From: Montifringilla adamsi
Taxonomy: Eukaryota; Chordata; Aves; Passeriformes; Passeridae
Length of the DNA: 64,000 nt
Direction of reading: 5' to 3'
Assembly: GCA_017590115.1 (NCBI GenBank)
Contig: JAGGNK010008892.1
Span: 1,433,383-1,497,382 of the forward strand
Shown: positions 10,662 through 23,700 of the stretch, piece by piece
Numbering within the stretch: position 1 is the stretch's first letter
Layout: each line of letters opens with the position of its first letter
Translations under genes and position numbers: made by a program
Notes under the pieces: generated by a model
The model's database searches: none
The model's input: the letters and a program-made list of their open reading frames with translations, nothing else
What the model was told of the DNA's origin: nothing

Positions 10662-11495
10662 CAAAACTTTCAGAACACTTCTCTTTACAATTTTTTTTTT
10701 TTACTGATAATGTAAAGAAATTAAACTTAAAATTTTAGTTTGTTTACTGCTTCTAGAATAGTTTTTTAGTTTACTTATGGAGAGAATCTTTTTTTTGGAA
10801 CTGTTTTGAAGACTTCTTTATAGGGAAAACATATATTTTCAAATAAAAGCTGTTTGAAAAAGTCAGTGCTATGGGAATAAATAAATAACTTCTATTACTC
10901 CTGCCAGCTAATTCAATACATTACAGAATGCCTACAAATTAGCAGCTACTAATGAACTTTTATCACTACTTTTTAATTTCATTTCAAAGCTAATGGAAAT
11001 GAAATCGAAATTAAAGGGAAAAATAATTAAAAAAATCTGAGAATAAAAGAATACATTATTTTTATGTTTGTTTATGCCTTTCAGTCATTAGGAATAATAA
11101 AAATGAGGAATAACATCATGTACTACTGCATTTTTTTTCATTACAGGATTTTCAGTGTAACCCCCCAAAAAAAGATGCACTTATGAAACAGAATATGTTC
11201 CTTTCACTGTTAAGTTTTAACATCTATTCCAGATTTTAGTGCTGTGATCAAGGAAAACCCCAGCAATGCTCAGGTGGGAAAAAAGTATTAGAATTTTTAG
11301 TGGATTATTAAAATAATACTAATATATAGAAGACTGAATCTGCATTAAACAATAACAAAGTAATTGCATTTGTAAAGAGGTGTGTAATAGAAATAGAATA
11401 AGACTTCTAGGCCATGGTATTCATTGGGGAATCTTTGTATTACTTTAATGACTTTGGATTAGACCCTAGACCTTAATTTAACTAAGCAGAGAACC
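10662..11495. other. Unique AT-rich non-coding DNA
   Basis: No gene or recognised repeat is visible. The sequence is AT-rich, with short A and T runs such as the T12 near 10690. Confidence 0.6.
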
Positions 11496-11592
11496 ATGTG
11501 TTCAGATCCCACTGGAGTAAAGCAAATATAGAGTCAGTTGGACTTAAGCATGTGCATATTGCTTTGCTCTAAAGAGATGGATTTATATAGAT
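11496..11592 (+). mobile_element. Relic of an ancient CR1/L3-type LINE
   Basis: The phrases agatcccactggagtaaagc, cagttggacttaagcatgtg and ttgctttgct match, in order and spacing, a 3' segment I recall from old amniote CR1/L3 LINEs ('...caatgggacttaagcacatgc...gctttgctgaat...'). The copy is short and decayed, with no coding capacity. The boundaries are approximate and the family call is from memory. Confidence 0.4.
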
Positions 11593-12080
11593 GCTTAAAG
11601 TGACAGATGCCCTTAAGGATTACATAGTTCTATAACTAATTTTCATTGGTTGCCTAGACACTTCTGGTTTTAGCATTATGCTGAATTAATATTTTCCATT
11701 AAAAAATTGAATTATGAATAAGAAGCAACTTTATTTTTGAATTATAAGGATTATTTAGAAATTTGACTTACAAAGACTGAAAAGAGTTTATATAAAACAT
11801 AATAAAATATATACTTCCCTACTAGAAAACGTCTTCTTTTTAATATAGTTCTAATGAAGATTTAATTTTTTTCTATATTCTTTTCTGTATCAATGAAAAT
11901 GGATGTAAAAGAGAAATAAAAGCAGATACTAAATATCAAATTACAATCCTTGAATTTACGTATCTGCTTGCTCCGTCCATGGATGTGGGTGTCTGAGCAG
12001 CCATTATCACCAAGGGCCCTAACCAGTACAGTTAGTAAGCTCCAGGTAGATGGAATAAAGGTTTTTCTATAATACTGGAT
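11593..12080. other. Unique AT-rich non-coding DNA
   Basis: I see nothing recognisable between the CR1/L3-type relic and the second LTR fragment. The stretch is AT-rich. Confidence 0.6.
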
Positions 12081-12222
12081 TGTGTTGGCATGGCAAGGTT
12101 TTGGCAGAGGAGGGGGCTACAAGGGTGGTTTCTGTGAGAAGCTGCCGGAAGCCTCCTCCATGTCTGACCTAGCCAAAGTCAGCTGGCTCCAGGATAGACC
12201 AAGGCCAGCCAAGGTAAAACAA
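12081..12222 (+). mobile_element. LTR fragment, same group as the 2.66-kb LTR
   Basis: It starts tgtgttggcatggcaagg and continues ttttggcag, then ttctgtgagaagctgcc. The same order is found in the first 140 bases of the minus-strand LTR at 3838-3697. A 17-base string, ttctgtgagaagctgcc, is identical in both. The copy has the LTR's TG start but breaks off at about 12222, so it is truncated. It has no internal retroviral sequence and no partner LTR nearby. The family name is uncertain, but the homology of the two fragments is visible directly. Confidence 0.75.
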
Positions 12223-15200
12223 AGCTAAACAGACAGTAAGTGTATATTTTTGGGTGGAATTATTTGCTCTCCTCTCCTTGGTTTATATTGATTAGATCTT
12301 CATCAACTGTAATGAAAAGGCAGGCACCTACCATTCGTATACATCTACAAATTGACACCCTAATTCAGACATCTTATGCTGGAACTGATCCCTACCCAAA
12401 CTGACTAGAAGTGGCCATGGAAGGATTCTGCTTTGTGTGTTTTCCACCTGCCAACCCATCTCCTTCATCACAGGGAAACACATCACCTTGCAAAACTTTC
12501 CAGTGACATTAGGTTCGTGTGCTGCTAAATTTCTCAGTGGGCTGCCTCTGTGTGTTTCTGCTTTCTACCTTGGCTATAAAATGAAGGCACAACAGGGCGC
12601 ACAAAGGCACCATGCAGCTTCAGGCTGGGAACACACAGCATGTTGAGCTGTCTTTTTCACAAAACCTCTTTTCTGAGACAGTGTTAGTTCCTAAGTGTTA
12701 GGAAATCCTTTGTGACTATCACATAATCCAAGTATTAGAAAAGTTACACCAGGTCTGATCAGACCATTGTAGTTACGTGTTTCTATGAACAGTTTCACTG
12801 TTGGTAGATTTTGCTTTTTTGCCTTTAATATTGACTGTTATATTACTAAAGCTAACTTTGTGAAGACCAAGGTGACTGAATATTTATTTACAGTTTTTAT
12901 GCCACTTCTTGTTCTTTTTGCTTGTTTATTTACCCTACTTATTTTTGTGGAATCATCCCAAGTGTGTCAAGTATAACATACAAATATATGTGTGTCTGTA
13001 TTTCTATGTGTGGTTATCATGTTGATGAAATTGGGGAATGATTTATGTAATTTTCTCCATGCACACAAAGTTGAAGTTTGCTTGCAGATTGTGTTGGTGG
13101 TATTTTTGCTCCCTTTCTCCTGCTCCACATGCCTTTTTCAGAGCTCTTTTTTATTATTGAAGAATTGTTTATTGATGAAGTTACTAAATTATGCATGAAT
13201 CTATGGCCTTTTCCTTTCTTTGACCTCCTTATGAATTACCTGCTGATGGGTTGTGAGATAGTGGTACCCTCATCATGTATAGTGCATCATCAAACTTAAA
13301 TCAGAATGAGAGTGCTCTAACCTTTCCCTTGGATCCTTTTCTTGTAATATTCACTGTAGATTTTCTTCAGCTTAATCTCTTTTGAATGCCATTCAGAAAC
13401 AGATACTTAAAAGGCTTTTATCTTCATATTTAAAAACTGAAGCCAGATGCAATAACTTACGCCTCACTGTCAATAAAGTGACAATTTAAATAAAATGGGC
13501 TATACTAATCTCTCATCTGCTTATAATTTTTAAACTATGGGTATATATATGCATATTTTAATCCTTAAAACCTTAATATTTATTATTTTTATGGTTGGCT
13601 CTGTGACTTAAATTTTTATAGATTTAATCTTCCACATAATGCTTAGGAAATGGCTGGTGTCCTGTTGTCTTTTCAATCTCACCCTTTAGCACTGCTCTTA
13701 TTCACAATTCAGGGACCATGTTAGATTTTTTAAAAGAAAATGGGAAGTAGATGGAGGATTTATTTGCACAATAAAGCATGAAAATTTTAAATTTCATGAT
13801 CAAAGCTAACTGCATTCTGTGAAACAGATTATCACTTCCTTTTTATTGTCTTCAAATTTTTCTTCTAATTTTTTTTTCTGACCTAAAAGCAATTTTATAA
13901 TTTATAAACATTTGTAAAAGTGGTCTGAAATATTTTGTCTTTAGTGGCTCTAAAAAAATTCCACTAGTAAACTGCAATTGCATTTTGCACTTGAATTTTT
14001 CTACTAGTAGGGACTACAGTAGGTTTGTGACATTCTGAATTTTGCCTAGCTCTTGATGGGTCAGGTATTAAACTCTGAGGTTACTTCCTTTGCTAGCAAT
14101 AGATTCAGTAACATTTCATACTGGGGATTATCAATGTGCTTTTACTTCTCAAGTGCAGTTTAAGGATAGGTAGCTCTTGTCCCTTGCTCTTTGGTGGTAT
14201 TAATTCTTTATGGATTAAAAATATGATAATCTGAAGTCTATTTTTTATGCATTTGTTTCCTTTCAATCTCTTTTTCTAGAAAATCCTTTTGATAGGCTCT
14301 AGTTAAATATACTCAATTCCTAAGGAATCTCAGCTGCATGCAGGTTTTTCCTCCCTCTGTAAAATACTATGTGTACAGCTGGAAAACAGACACACTGGTT
14401 GACTAATAGAGAATGCAGTAGAGGACATCTTGTCAAAAAAAAGGAAGCAAGGAAGATATTTTCATTTGAATTGTTTCTCTGTAAGGGAATAAGGAGTTAT
14501 GAATAATCTTTCACAGAGGTATACCCATCAACTGACTGTTAAAGCATTTTCCTTCTATAATTTAGACTTTCTGGATGTGGTGCCCCACCAAAATAATGAT
14601 GAAGCACATCTTTTAAGTCCATTAAAAAGCAAAGTAAAGTGGTACTTTTTGAAACAGTATTTCAAAAATTACAAATGATTAGCGTAATTGATTTTCCCAT
14701 ATCTTCAAGATGTCCTCCTTTGTAAAATAAGTAGACAAAACCTTATTTTAAATAAAAACCTCTTGAAAAATCTTTATCTTCCCTTTGAAGTTAGCATCAG
14801 CAATATAGCTGGCTGTAGCTTACAGAAGAATATAATAAAGAAAATTGACATAGAAGTGACAAATTGAAAATTTCAATGAGAGTAAATAGAACAAAAGTAA
14901 ATGAAAACACTGTGCTCTCAGCTGAACTCTAGTCTCAGCCATTTTTCTGAGTTTTGGATACATTGGGTGTTTGGGTGTATGCTATATAACCCAGTTGCAG
15001 CTGGGTTAAAAGTGGAATATTACTGAATGAAAGAAGCTTTAAAAAAATTAAATAATTCAAGTTGATGCTGCTTCTTTAAAAATGCATCTAGAACACAGTG
15101 GACTTGTTTGGTGTAACTCCTTTGGTTGCATTTTCTCAGATTTCATAAGAGAATGTTTCCCTGGTAAAGCTTGACGAGAAATTCCTCTGAAATCTGTTTT

Positions 15201-17731
15201 AGGTCACTAACATTGCCCTTACTGATTGGTTTACTCACTGTGAGATAAATAATAATTTATTTTTTGCTTAAATGAAACCCAGAATATACTCTTCTATGAC
15301 TTCACCAATGTCCTTATTTTATGGAACTATGGCAGCAAATATGTAGTATTAACTACAGCTGTAGGAATGTCCTGCATAGACTTCATATCCTACATAATCT
15401 TTGTAACCATACTCCATCAGGAGAGGTTTGAAATGTGTAAATCAGGGACTATTTGCCATTGCTTAAAACCCCACTTCTTAAGTGTTGTGCTTTTTAAGAT
15501 TTTTGCCTAGCTCTAGTTTATATTCTAATGACTCTGATCAACTCAGTGTCCACACAGTTACCAACTATTTATTTTGTGATTTAATAAGAAATTCATACAC
15601 AAGTTTAAAATAACCTGTTGTCTAGGAAGATTGATAATTATTTAACTTCAGGCTTTCCAAATACTACTTTAATTCTAGTTAAAGTTATTCAGAAGCTATG
15701 AAGCAAAGAAGGAAAACCTTCATAATTAAAGACTGGCTTTTTAGTGCTTGATGGTGTATCAAGCAGAATAAATGTGTTAAGGTAGTCTCAATAGGGAGCT
15801 AAGCAGAACAAGAATAATCAGCCTTGTTTTCTAGTAATAGAATGATCTAATATTCCATTCTTTTCTCCTAGTTGTTTTCATGAGCTTGCAGGGATAAAAA
15901 GCATTTTATTTTCCAGCAATATTAAAAACTTGCTGACATGTCTAATCTCATTAAATATTACAGTGTTATTATTACCTAACAGTAATAATCATACACTTAC
16001 AGTGTATTTGTTTCTGTATCAAGGGATAGTGATATTATCTGTCAGACTTTATAATGTAAATGTGAAACTTCTTCCACATATATTTAAAAGAGTGGTAAAT
16101 GGGACATACATTTAAGAAAAGGGCAAGAAATAGAGGATTGCTATTGCTGTAAAATTGGTTTATTGATATAAACCGAGCAATGTGGGTGTGACTGTGCTGT
16201 ATGTGCACAGGCTACTTTTTTTCAGCTGTTGTTCTCCATCTCAGGACGCAGTTCTTGTTCTCATGGCTCTGCAGAGGTTTGTGTAAAAGGGCAGGGTCAG
16301 TGCAAAGGAGACCCAACATTTCTGTTTCTGAGCAGAAGAGGACATCCTTTCAGCAGGTGTGGGGGAGCTCAGGGAACTGTGCTAAAATAGGTCTTAGGAG
16401 ATCATAGGAGGTGTTTGCAGCAAACCATAGATGAGTCTGTGACCTGCAGCACTGCTGAGAATCCAGGTGACACCGTGCCACTTGCTTGACACTTTTGGCA
16501 TTGGTGGCTTTTAACACCTAAATTATACCTTGCCATCTTTGTTTGACAAAGTGACAAGTGCTGTTTTTCCTGTCGTTGCTGCATTTTCTGGGATGTGGGA
16601 GTGTGTCTGCAGTGGTGAGCCATACCCATGTAGTTGCATCCATAAAGGAACTGCAGTTAGGCACTATTTGGGCACTTGAAATTCAGAATCTTTTGTACTT
16701 CTCTTAGCAGCCCTTCCCTGTAACATTTCAGTGTGTTCTGGGAGAAGATCTATCCCCTCCCACATGCAGAAATGTTCCTAACCCATCAGCTTGGTAAACT
16801 AAAACACTTCTGGCATGGCATCCTCCGTGTGGCAGCTCACAGATTCTCCCCTAGACAGAGGAGAGGCACAGAACCAACCAAAGATTTGTGCCAGATGCTG
16901 ATGACCTTATGACTCGTATTTTGAGAAAGGAAAATGAACGAAACTGAAAGAACAGCAGTAGCTTGTTGTCTTGAACAGGTGATGAATGCCTCTGGTGAGA
17001 CAGTACAGGCTGCATGCAGAAATGCTGGGTCATGACAGCTGCTGCAGGTGTCAGTGTGTGAACTGACTGTCTGAAGTAAGATGGAAACACTGAATGGTGG
17101 AGCTGCACGGACCAGCAGAATGACAATCAAATGTGAAGAACATGACTGATGTATGTGCTAAGATATGCAGGTCAGTGAGAAAAATGAAGCCTGTACAGAT
17201 GTAGGTAGATATCTCTTCCTGAAACTGGGCTATGATAGATATACACACTCCCTCGTTCCTCTGCTTTTTTGCTTTACTTCAATGTTTCTGGTATTCATTA
17301 TTCTGTAGAAAAGTGTAGAATAACATACTTTTGCTGCATTCAAAAATATTGAGAAGGTCTGAAATATTGCAGAAATGAAAGTTGGACCTAGACCAACAGA
17401 GCTAGCTATTTTATGAACTCCAGCAATATTTTCTGTCATTTGCCAGGATTTGACATGACATGTAAAGAAGCCAGCTCAGTCTAGCCAGGGGCCTCATGGC
17501 AACTGCATTTCCCTAGCTCTGATTATTAGTTCCTCCTCTAAGTTTTGGAAAATAACAACAGATGGATTACTTGTTTAGAACAAACAAGGCAGTCAGAGGG
17601 AGAGCAGAGCCAACTGTGCTGATATCCCAGTCTTTCCCTAATGATCCATTAGTCCAGCTACTGATGTGACTCTGTGTTGTCAAGTAGGAATGACAAAACA
17701 CGGTCCAACACGAATGGTAAAATTTTCCTAC
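12223..17731. other. Unique AT-rich non-coding DNA
   Basis: No gene, CpG island or repeat family is recognised in these 5.5 kb. Open frames such as those at 12437-13299, 15930-16115 and 16402-17439 overlap each other on both strands and have no domains. A TATA-like ctataaaa at 12574-12581 is followed 31 bases later by an ATG in fair context (12612), but the frame ends after 13 codons. A small hairpin (taacccag/ctgggtta, loop ttgcag) lies near 14988-15009. Confidence 0.55.
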
Positions 17732-17763
17732 CCTGGCAAATGTTCTGGGAAACATTTGCCAGG
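17732..17763. repeat. Perfect 13-bp hairpin with 6-base loop
   Basis: The left arm cctggcaaatgtt (17732-17744) is the exact reverse complement of aacatttgccagg (17751-17763); the loop is ctggga. The motif tttgccaggattt appears again near 17440. The stem is short for a microRNA precursor, and no longer flanking pairing is apparent. It may be the end-joined remnant of a small inverted-repeat element, but no terminal features are visible. Confidence 0.85.
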
Positions 17764-20700
17764 ATTTCCCCCACCAATTTTTCTTTAAACAAAATATAAT
17801 TAAGAAAATGAAATTGTTGAGTGAAAAATGAGAATTTTCTGCACATTCTCTTAGAAGGAAATGAGATAATTCAAAATGTGATAGCAAAATTAGATTTGAA
17901 TTAATTTCTCATAGGTGTCAGAAAGGATTAGATGGCAGGTTTCCTTTTTCAAAAGTATCATTTACATTTATGTACTTTAAAATATTCCATACACTATCAG
18001 TATATTTTGTTCTGTCTATAAATCTGAAAATCTGGGATGTAGCTGACTGTTAGTTCAACTTCCATTTAAAGACAGTGTGATTAGGATCAATCAAAAACTT
18101 TTGGGCAGTAGGATTTCCATTAAAAAAGGTTATTTTTTTTAAGCTCTGACAGTGTAAGCATGTCCATTTCAGTGAATTCTTGTTTAGAAAAAAAGACCAG
18201 CAAAATACAACAATTTATTTGCATTACATTTTTACATTTACAGAAGAGAATACTTTGCTTTAAAACAGCTCTTTTCTATTTTGAGAAGTTGTGTTTACTT
18301 TACTCAAAACCCTGAAATGAGTTTAAATGAGGTAATACCATGTTAATTAGTTAAAAATAAAATCCTAGTCCATTAGAAAAAAATTTCATATGAAATATTG
18401 CTTCTCAAGGGTGTTTAATTTTTCTGTTTATTGTCTGAAACATAAAAAGCGTTCAGATTAATTTTATCCTCTGCAAAACAAAAAAAATCTTTTTTTCAGT
18501 CAATGTGAGTCTATTTCTTTTTGAAAAATTTATTCAAACTTGTGATTTTTCTTGGGACACATTGCCAGAAAGTGATGAATACATTAGTTTTCCTGGCTCA
18601 GTATTCAAAATAGGGGGTCTTTTTATGTGTTCTGGGAGTTATATCTAGAAAAATTGGTAATTTTTAGAAGTTTGTAATTCTACCATTTCTGTTTTCCTGC
18701 AAGTACTTTGTTCTATTGCAGAAGAACATAGGTGTGGTGAAAGATAGAAATTAAAGCAAAATGCTGCCTGAAGTTTAAGAAAGTTCCATCCTTTTTCCCT
18801 TCTAATCCTCATGCTTCAGTTCTCCCAGCATGTGATCCAGATGGTTCATTTCAGATTCAAGCATGAGCTCAAGTTCCAAGTTAACCAGGCAAATTAGCTA
18901 TAATAAGTAGGGAAAAAAATTAGTAATTGAGTTTATGTGGAAAAAAAATCCAGTGTCAAGAACAAAGAAAGCATTTAAGTAAGGATTTACATTACATCAT
19001 AGGGGAAATACCTACAGGACTATGAAAACATAACTAACTGAGTTGCCATTAAGTTTTATGTTTATGGAAATATTTTTATTTATGGAAATAAACAAATAAA
19101 AGTCCCTCACAGTGTAGCATGGTTATTTTCCCAGAAACTGAATTTTTAATGCATTTTTCAGCTGCATTGGTATTAAAATTTTATCAAGTTCTATGACAAT
19201 GAGGAAATTTAAGCTTTTATATAGCTTTCATTTCTTGAATGCAAGGTATTTGCATTGAAATTAGTGAAAGTCTAAGATCAATACTTTCATAAATGATGAC
19301 TGCAAAAAATCACAAATGTAAGTTGCACTGAAGGTTGGTGTTTGCAGCCCATCTTTTTATTCCATAATTTAGTATGATTTCAAATGAGAAGATAATGAAT
19401 TCAGCTTTGGAAATTACTGAGGGATGAATTTATTCTTCCACTTCCCGGGGTTAGTGAAAAATCAGGTGTGTCAGCTGTAGTGAAAAGCAGGGAAATGGCA
19501 AACAAAATGGAAGTGGGATGTCAGATGTGTGAAAATGGCCATACTGCTGTGAGTAGTTTAATAAACTGATGCAGAATAAGGGCATGAATATAACAGTTAT
19601 TCTGAAACCAGATGTGGGTTTATTCAGGAGAGTTACCAACACAAACACAAATGATGAGCTCAGGCCCACCCCTGAGTTGAGCAAAAACCCCTTCCTATGA
19701 GAGTGATGTCCCAAGAGCTTGGTTCAGATCCAGTGCAAAGCAGTAGCACTAGATGTAGGCTGGCTCCTGTATAGCCACACCTTTTTATCCACTCATCAGT
19801 GCTCTGATAAAGAAGTGCAAAAGTAGATGAAGCAATGAACACAAGCTGAATCATTCTGCTTTTGTGACTGCATCTGCTGAAGTAAACTCTTGAACACAGA
19901 GTTGCAAGGGAGCAAGTTGAAGCAACAGACTTCAGGGAGGCTTTGGGAATCAGCACCTTAGAGATGGCAGGGCTGATTTTAGACAGCTGACCTCAGTCAT
20001 GCCACACAGAGTCTCCTCCACTGTGCTTCCTAGCACTTCTGACAGTAAGAATGGAGTGTAGAAGTCTGAAAAAAAGCATCTGGAATCCCCCAGTTCTGTC
20101 TCATACGAAGGCATCTGTATTTGCAAAGCAGTGTGCCTAAATGAAGCTCCACTCCCCTGAACTGCTTCACTTCCAGGGCCGTGAGATTCTTAACAAATGA
20201 TGCCATCCCTCCTCAGCCTGTCAGGGGCATTGGAAATTTCACAGCTTTGCTCTCAAGTAGATGCTGAGAGCACTTCTTCCACTACTTCAGGTAAACACAC
20301 TCGTTTCCTCTGAGTCGTTCTGACCTGCACAGCTTAAGGGGGCACATCATTACCCCTGTTCAAACAGAGCCCAGGAGACACATTAGCAAGGGCAGGAAAA
20401 GTTTAATCCAGCTTGGCTGGTCTGAGTGAGGACGTCTGGCCATGCCAGGGAATCAGAAGCAATAAGAAAAATGAGAACCTGAACTAATGAGTTGATGCAG
20501 TTAGGGCAGTTTGGCTGTTCTGACAGAAAGCACTCCTTGCTTATTCAGCTCATTTGATCTTCATATTTATTGTTCTGGGGAATTTAATGCACTAGATTCA
20601 ACAGAGATGATGTGAAGTAATCTTTTCATAAAATCACAGTCTTGTGAATGATATTGAATATAATGAGAGGTCACATTTTAACCTTTCCTTTACAATAAAA

Positions 20701-23700
20701 CAAGACATTAGCATTTTTATGTGCAGGTCTATGTATATTATGCATTTTGGATAATGATTGTCAAGGGTGACTTTTTCACAGCCATTTAGGAGGCAATTAT
20801 TTTAATGAATGAGTAGCTCTTGCCCTTGATAGCTGCTAAAATGTGTCGGGTTTCTTTTAGATGTGAGAAATAGAATCAATGATATTTTGCTGATGAACAG
20901 GAATTTTTCTTCTTCTAGTAAACTAGGTGCAGTCACTGGATACTGGAGTTGATATCAGAATTATTTTTCTCTGACATTCTTTCTAACCTTTGCTTTCCAC
21001 TTAATTATAGGTACTATTATTGATTATAGGTACATTACTATTTCTGGGTGGTCCAAAAAAATTCATGACTACTGGTGTGAAGGCTCATGAAAAAAGTACC
21101 TCTGCAGCAATTTTTATAAATGTTTTCTTTTCCCTAAGTTTTCCCTTAGTTTTTTCAAGTAAATATGAATGACTTTAAAAGTCTGAGAACAGAAACAATA
21201 CCAGATAATAAGTTTATTTTAGATTACTTTTAAAAAATAACTCATCAAATCACATAAGAGCAGTTGTCCTTCAGATATTTAACAAAATTGCATAAGTCAA
21301 ATCAGCATCAAGTATGTTTTTCTTAAGTTGTCAAAATATTTTCAGATAATTAGTTCAGTAAATGCTGTCTAATGTTAGGTGTTTTACATTCTAGGAAAAA
21401 AAAAAGAAATATGCTTTCAGAATTTCCATATCCAGTTTTAAGTCCTGCTTATTTGCACATATCCATTACCATTTATTCTGTGAATGGTTTCCCAAGAAAT
21501 TGAGAAAGATATTTTTCCAACAATACCTAATTACTTTTTAAAATACAAAGAACTAACTCCCTTTTTTTCTGCTAGCTCCTCTAACATAAGGTGGTGATTT
21601 TTCAGTGTAATGACAGACCTCTAAACTGGAAGTTTCTTGAAAGTGTAAATATGTTTGCATGACTAAAAAAGACCATGCGTGCAAAACCTTAGCACAGGTC
21701 ATAACTAATGAATTTACAAAAGCATTGACTTATTTTTGCTCTTCCTTTCACAGGGTGTTCAGGTATTTTGGATTCCCTATGCTCGTGCCATGAGACATAG
21801 AAAAAATACCTTCTGTATCTCATTACTAGTTTTCATTAAGCTTGTTCAATTACCTGTCAACTTCTTAAATATTAATGAGGATTTGGAGAAATTGGCTAGT
21901 ACAATAATTAGATGGAAATTGGAGGCCTTATCAATTAATACCTCTGCTATAAACAGTTTGGGGCTTTTAATTTAGAATAGTCTGAGTCTCTTATATGCAG
22001 TCTTTCAATGTGAGAACAAAAAGAGGGTTAGGAAAGTGCAGCTGTATGCACAAGTCAATAAACATGGTGTTGATATAGTGTACAAAATGAAATTTTGTCT
22101 TTGAAGGTTGAATGTAGTATTCTTCTAAAACTTTCAAGTTTTAAGATGTTACAAGTAGCACAATGTAAGAGACTTTCTTCAAAATGTTGTTTCCTTCCTT
22201 TAAAGGTAGCTAAGGCACTCTATAGCTGATCATTTGTTGAATGATTCTTTTGATACAAAGTTTGCATATAGCAAATGGGATTATTTATCAAAAAGTCAAA
22301 CTTTGAGAATTTTTTGTTATGCCCCTCTTTTTCAGTCTAATAAAGCATTGATGTTAATCACATTCAAATGCTATGTTCAGCTTGAAATATGGCAGCAACC
22401 TGGAGAGTCTCTCTACCCGGAAAAAAAAAAGAGAAAACAAGGGAGATAAATCTTGTCTTTATATCATGCCTTGTTCTTAACTGAATCCAGAGGTTTTCTC
22501 AGCTTTGGATCTCAGTGTCATTCTCTTCTCCTCTGTTAACAGACTTATCAAGTCTTGTGCAGTCTGTGTGTAATACAGGAGACCTTCTACTCCTTCCACT
22601 ACTTCTCATGTGGTTTCCCTGCTGCTCCAGTTTCTCTGTGCAGAGGTCCCAGTGCCAGGTACAGCTGGCTCCTTGCACACCATCCCTGGAGAGCCCCTCC
22701 AGAAGGCTCCTGCTGCTGTCAAAGCAGTCTGTCTACCCTGTGGTAACCACAGGATAATACCAGGATAGATATTTCAAACAGGCTGCGAAAGGTGTGTTGC
22801 CAGAGCTGTATAATCGCATATGAAAATCTGTGAAATAATTTTTCCTGAGAGTGTAAACTTCTGGGACATAGATTTCTCTTTTTTGCATGCTTATAGAAAA
22901 GTATATAAGGAGCCTATTTCAGCTGCTACGGGGCTTTAGAAGCTGCTATAACACAAATACAATAATATCTGTCAGCAACAAAAGTCTTGATGAAAATCTG
23001 TGAATTGTCCGTGTTGTAGGAACATTTACCATTTTTCTTTCCATATGGAACTGCTCACTAGATGTCCTCACAGGATCAGAACTCATGGAGTATTTTTTAT
23101 TATGAAGCTTGGAAATTGTTATATTTGCCCAATCCTGAATTGTTATGAGCTGTAAAGGGAAAGTAATGATGTATATCTCTCTCTGAATCAACTGGAAAAT
23201 TAAGACATACAGATGGAGATGGCCAACTTTATACCAGTTTTTACATTTCAGTTTTAAAACTGTGGCAGTTTTTGCTAACTTTGTACAGAATCCATACAGG
23301 ATACTGAGCAAATATAAATGCTGGCTTAATATATAAGTAAAAGTCAATGTAATAATTTTCTGATAGGAAAATGAATAGTGGGGAAATTAACGGTGCATAA
23401 AAAATAAGTTAATCAAGAACTTGAAAGCCTTACCATTGCATGAACAGACTTCAGGTAATCATGTAGAATATAAGAATGATGATAGTCTCAAATTAAACTT
23501 GTTAGTTTTCTAGGAAGAAGTGATATGATCCTCAGAGTTAAGTGCAACAGATTTATATTGAAAATATATATTTAATTATATTGAATAATATATATAATAT
23601 GTAGCATATATTTAATTTCTATCAAATAATATAATACTAAATATTGAATAAAAATTATTCATGCCTTATGGTTATTGGTTATTTGCCACCAATATAACTA

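Noticed and set aside
12574..12614. TATA-like ctataaaa with ATG 31 bases downstream
   Set aside because: The frame from this ATG ends after 13 codons and there is no supporting promoter structure. TATA-like strings are common in AT-rich DNA.
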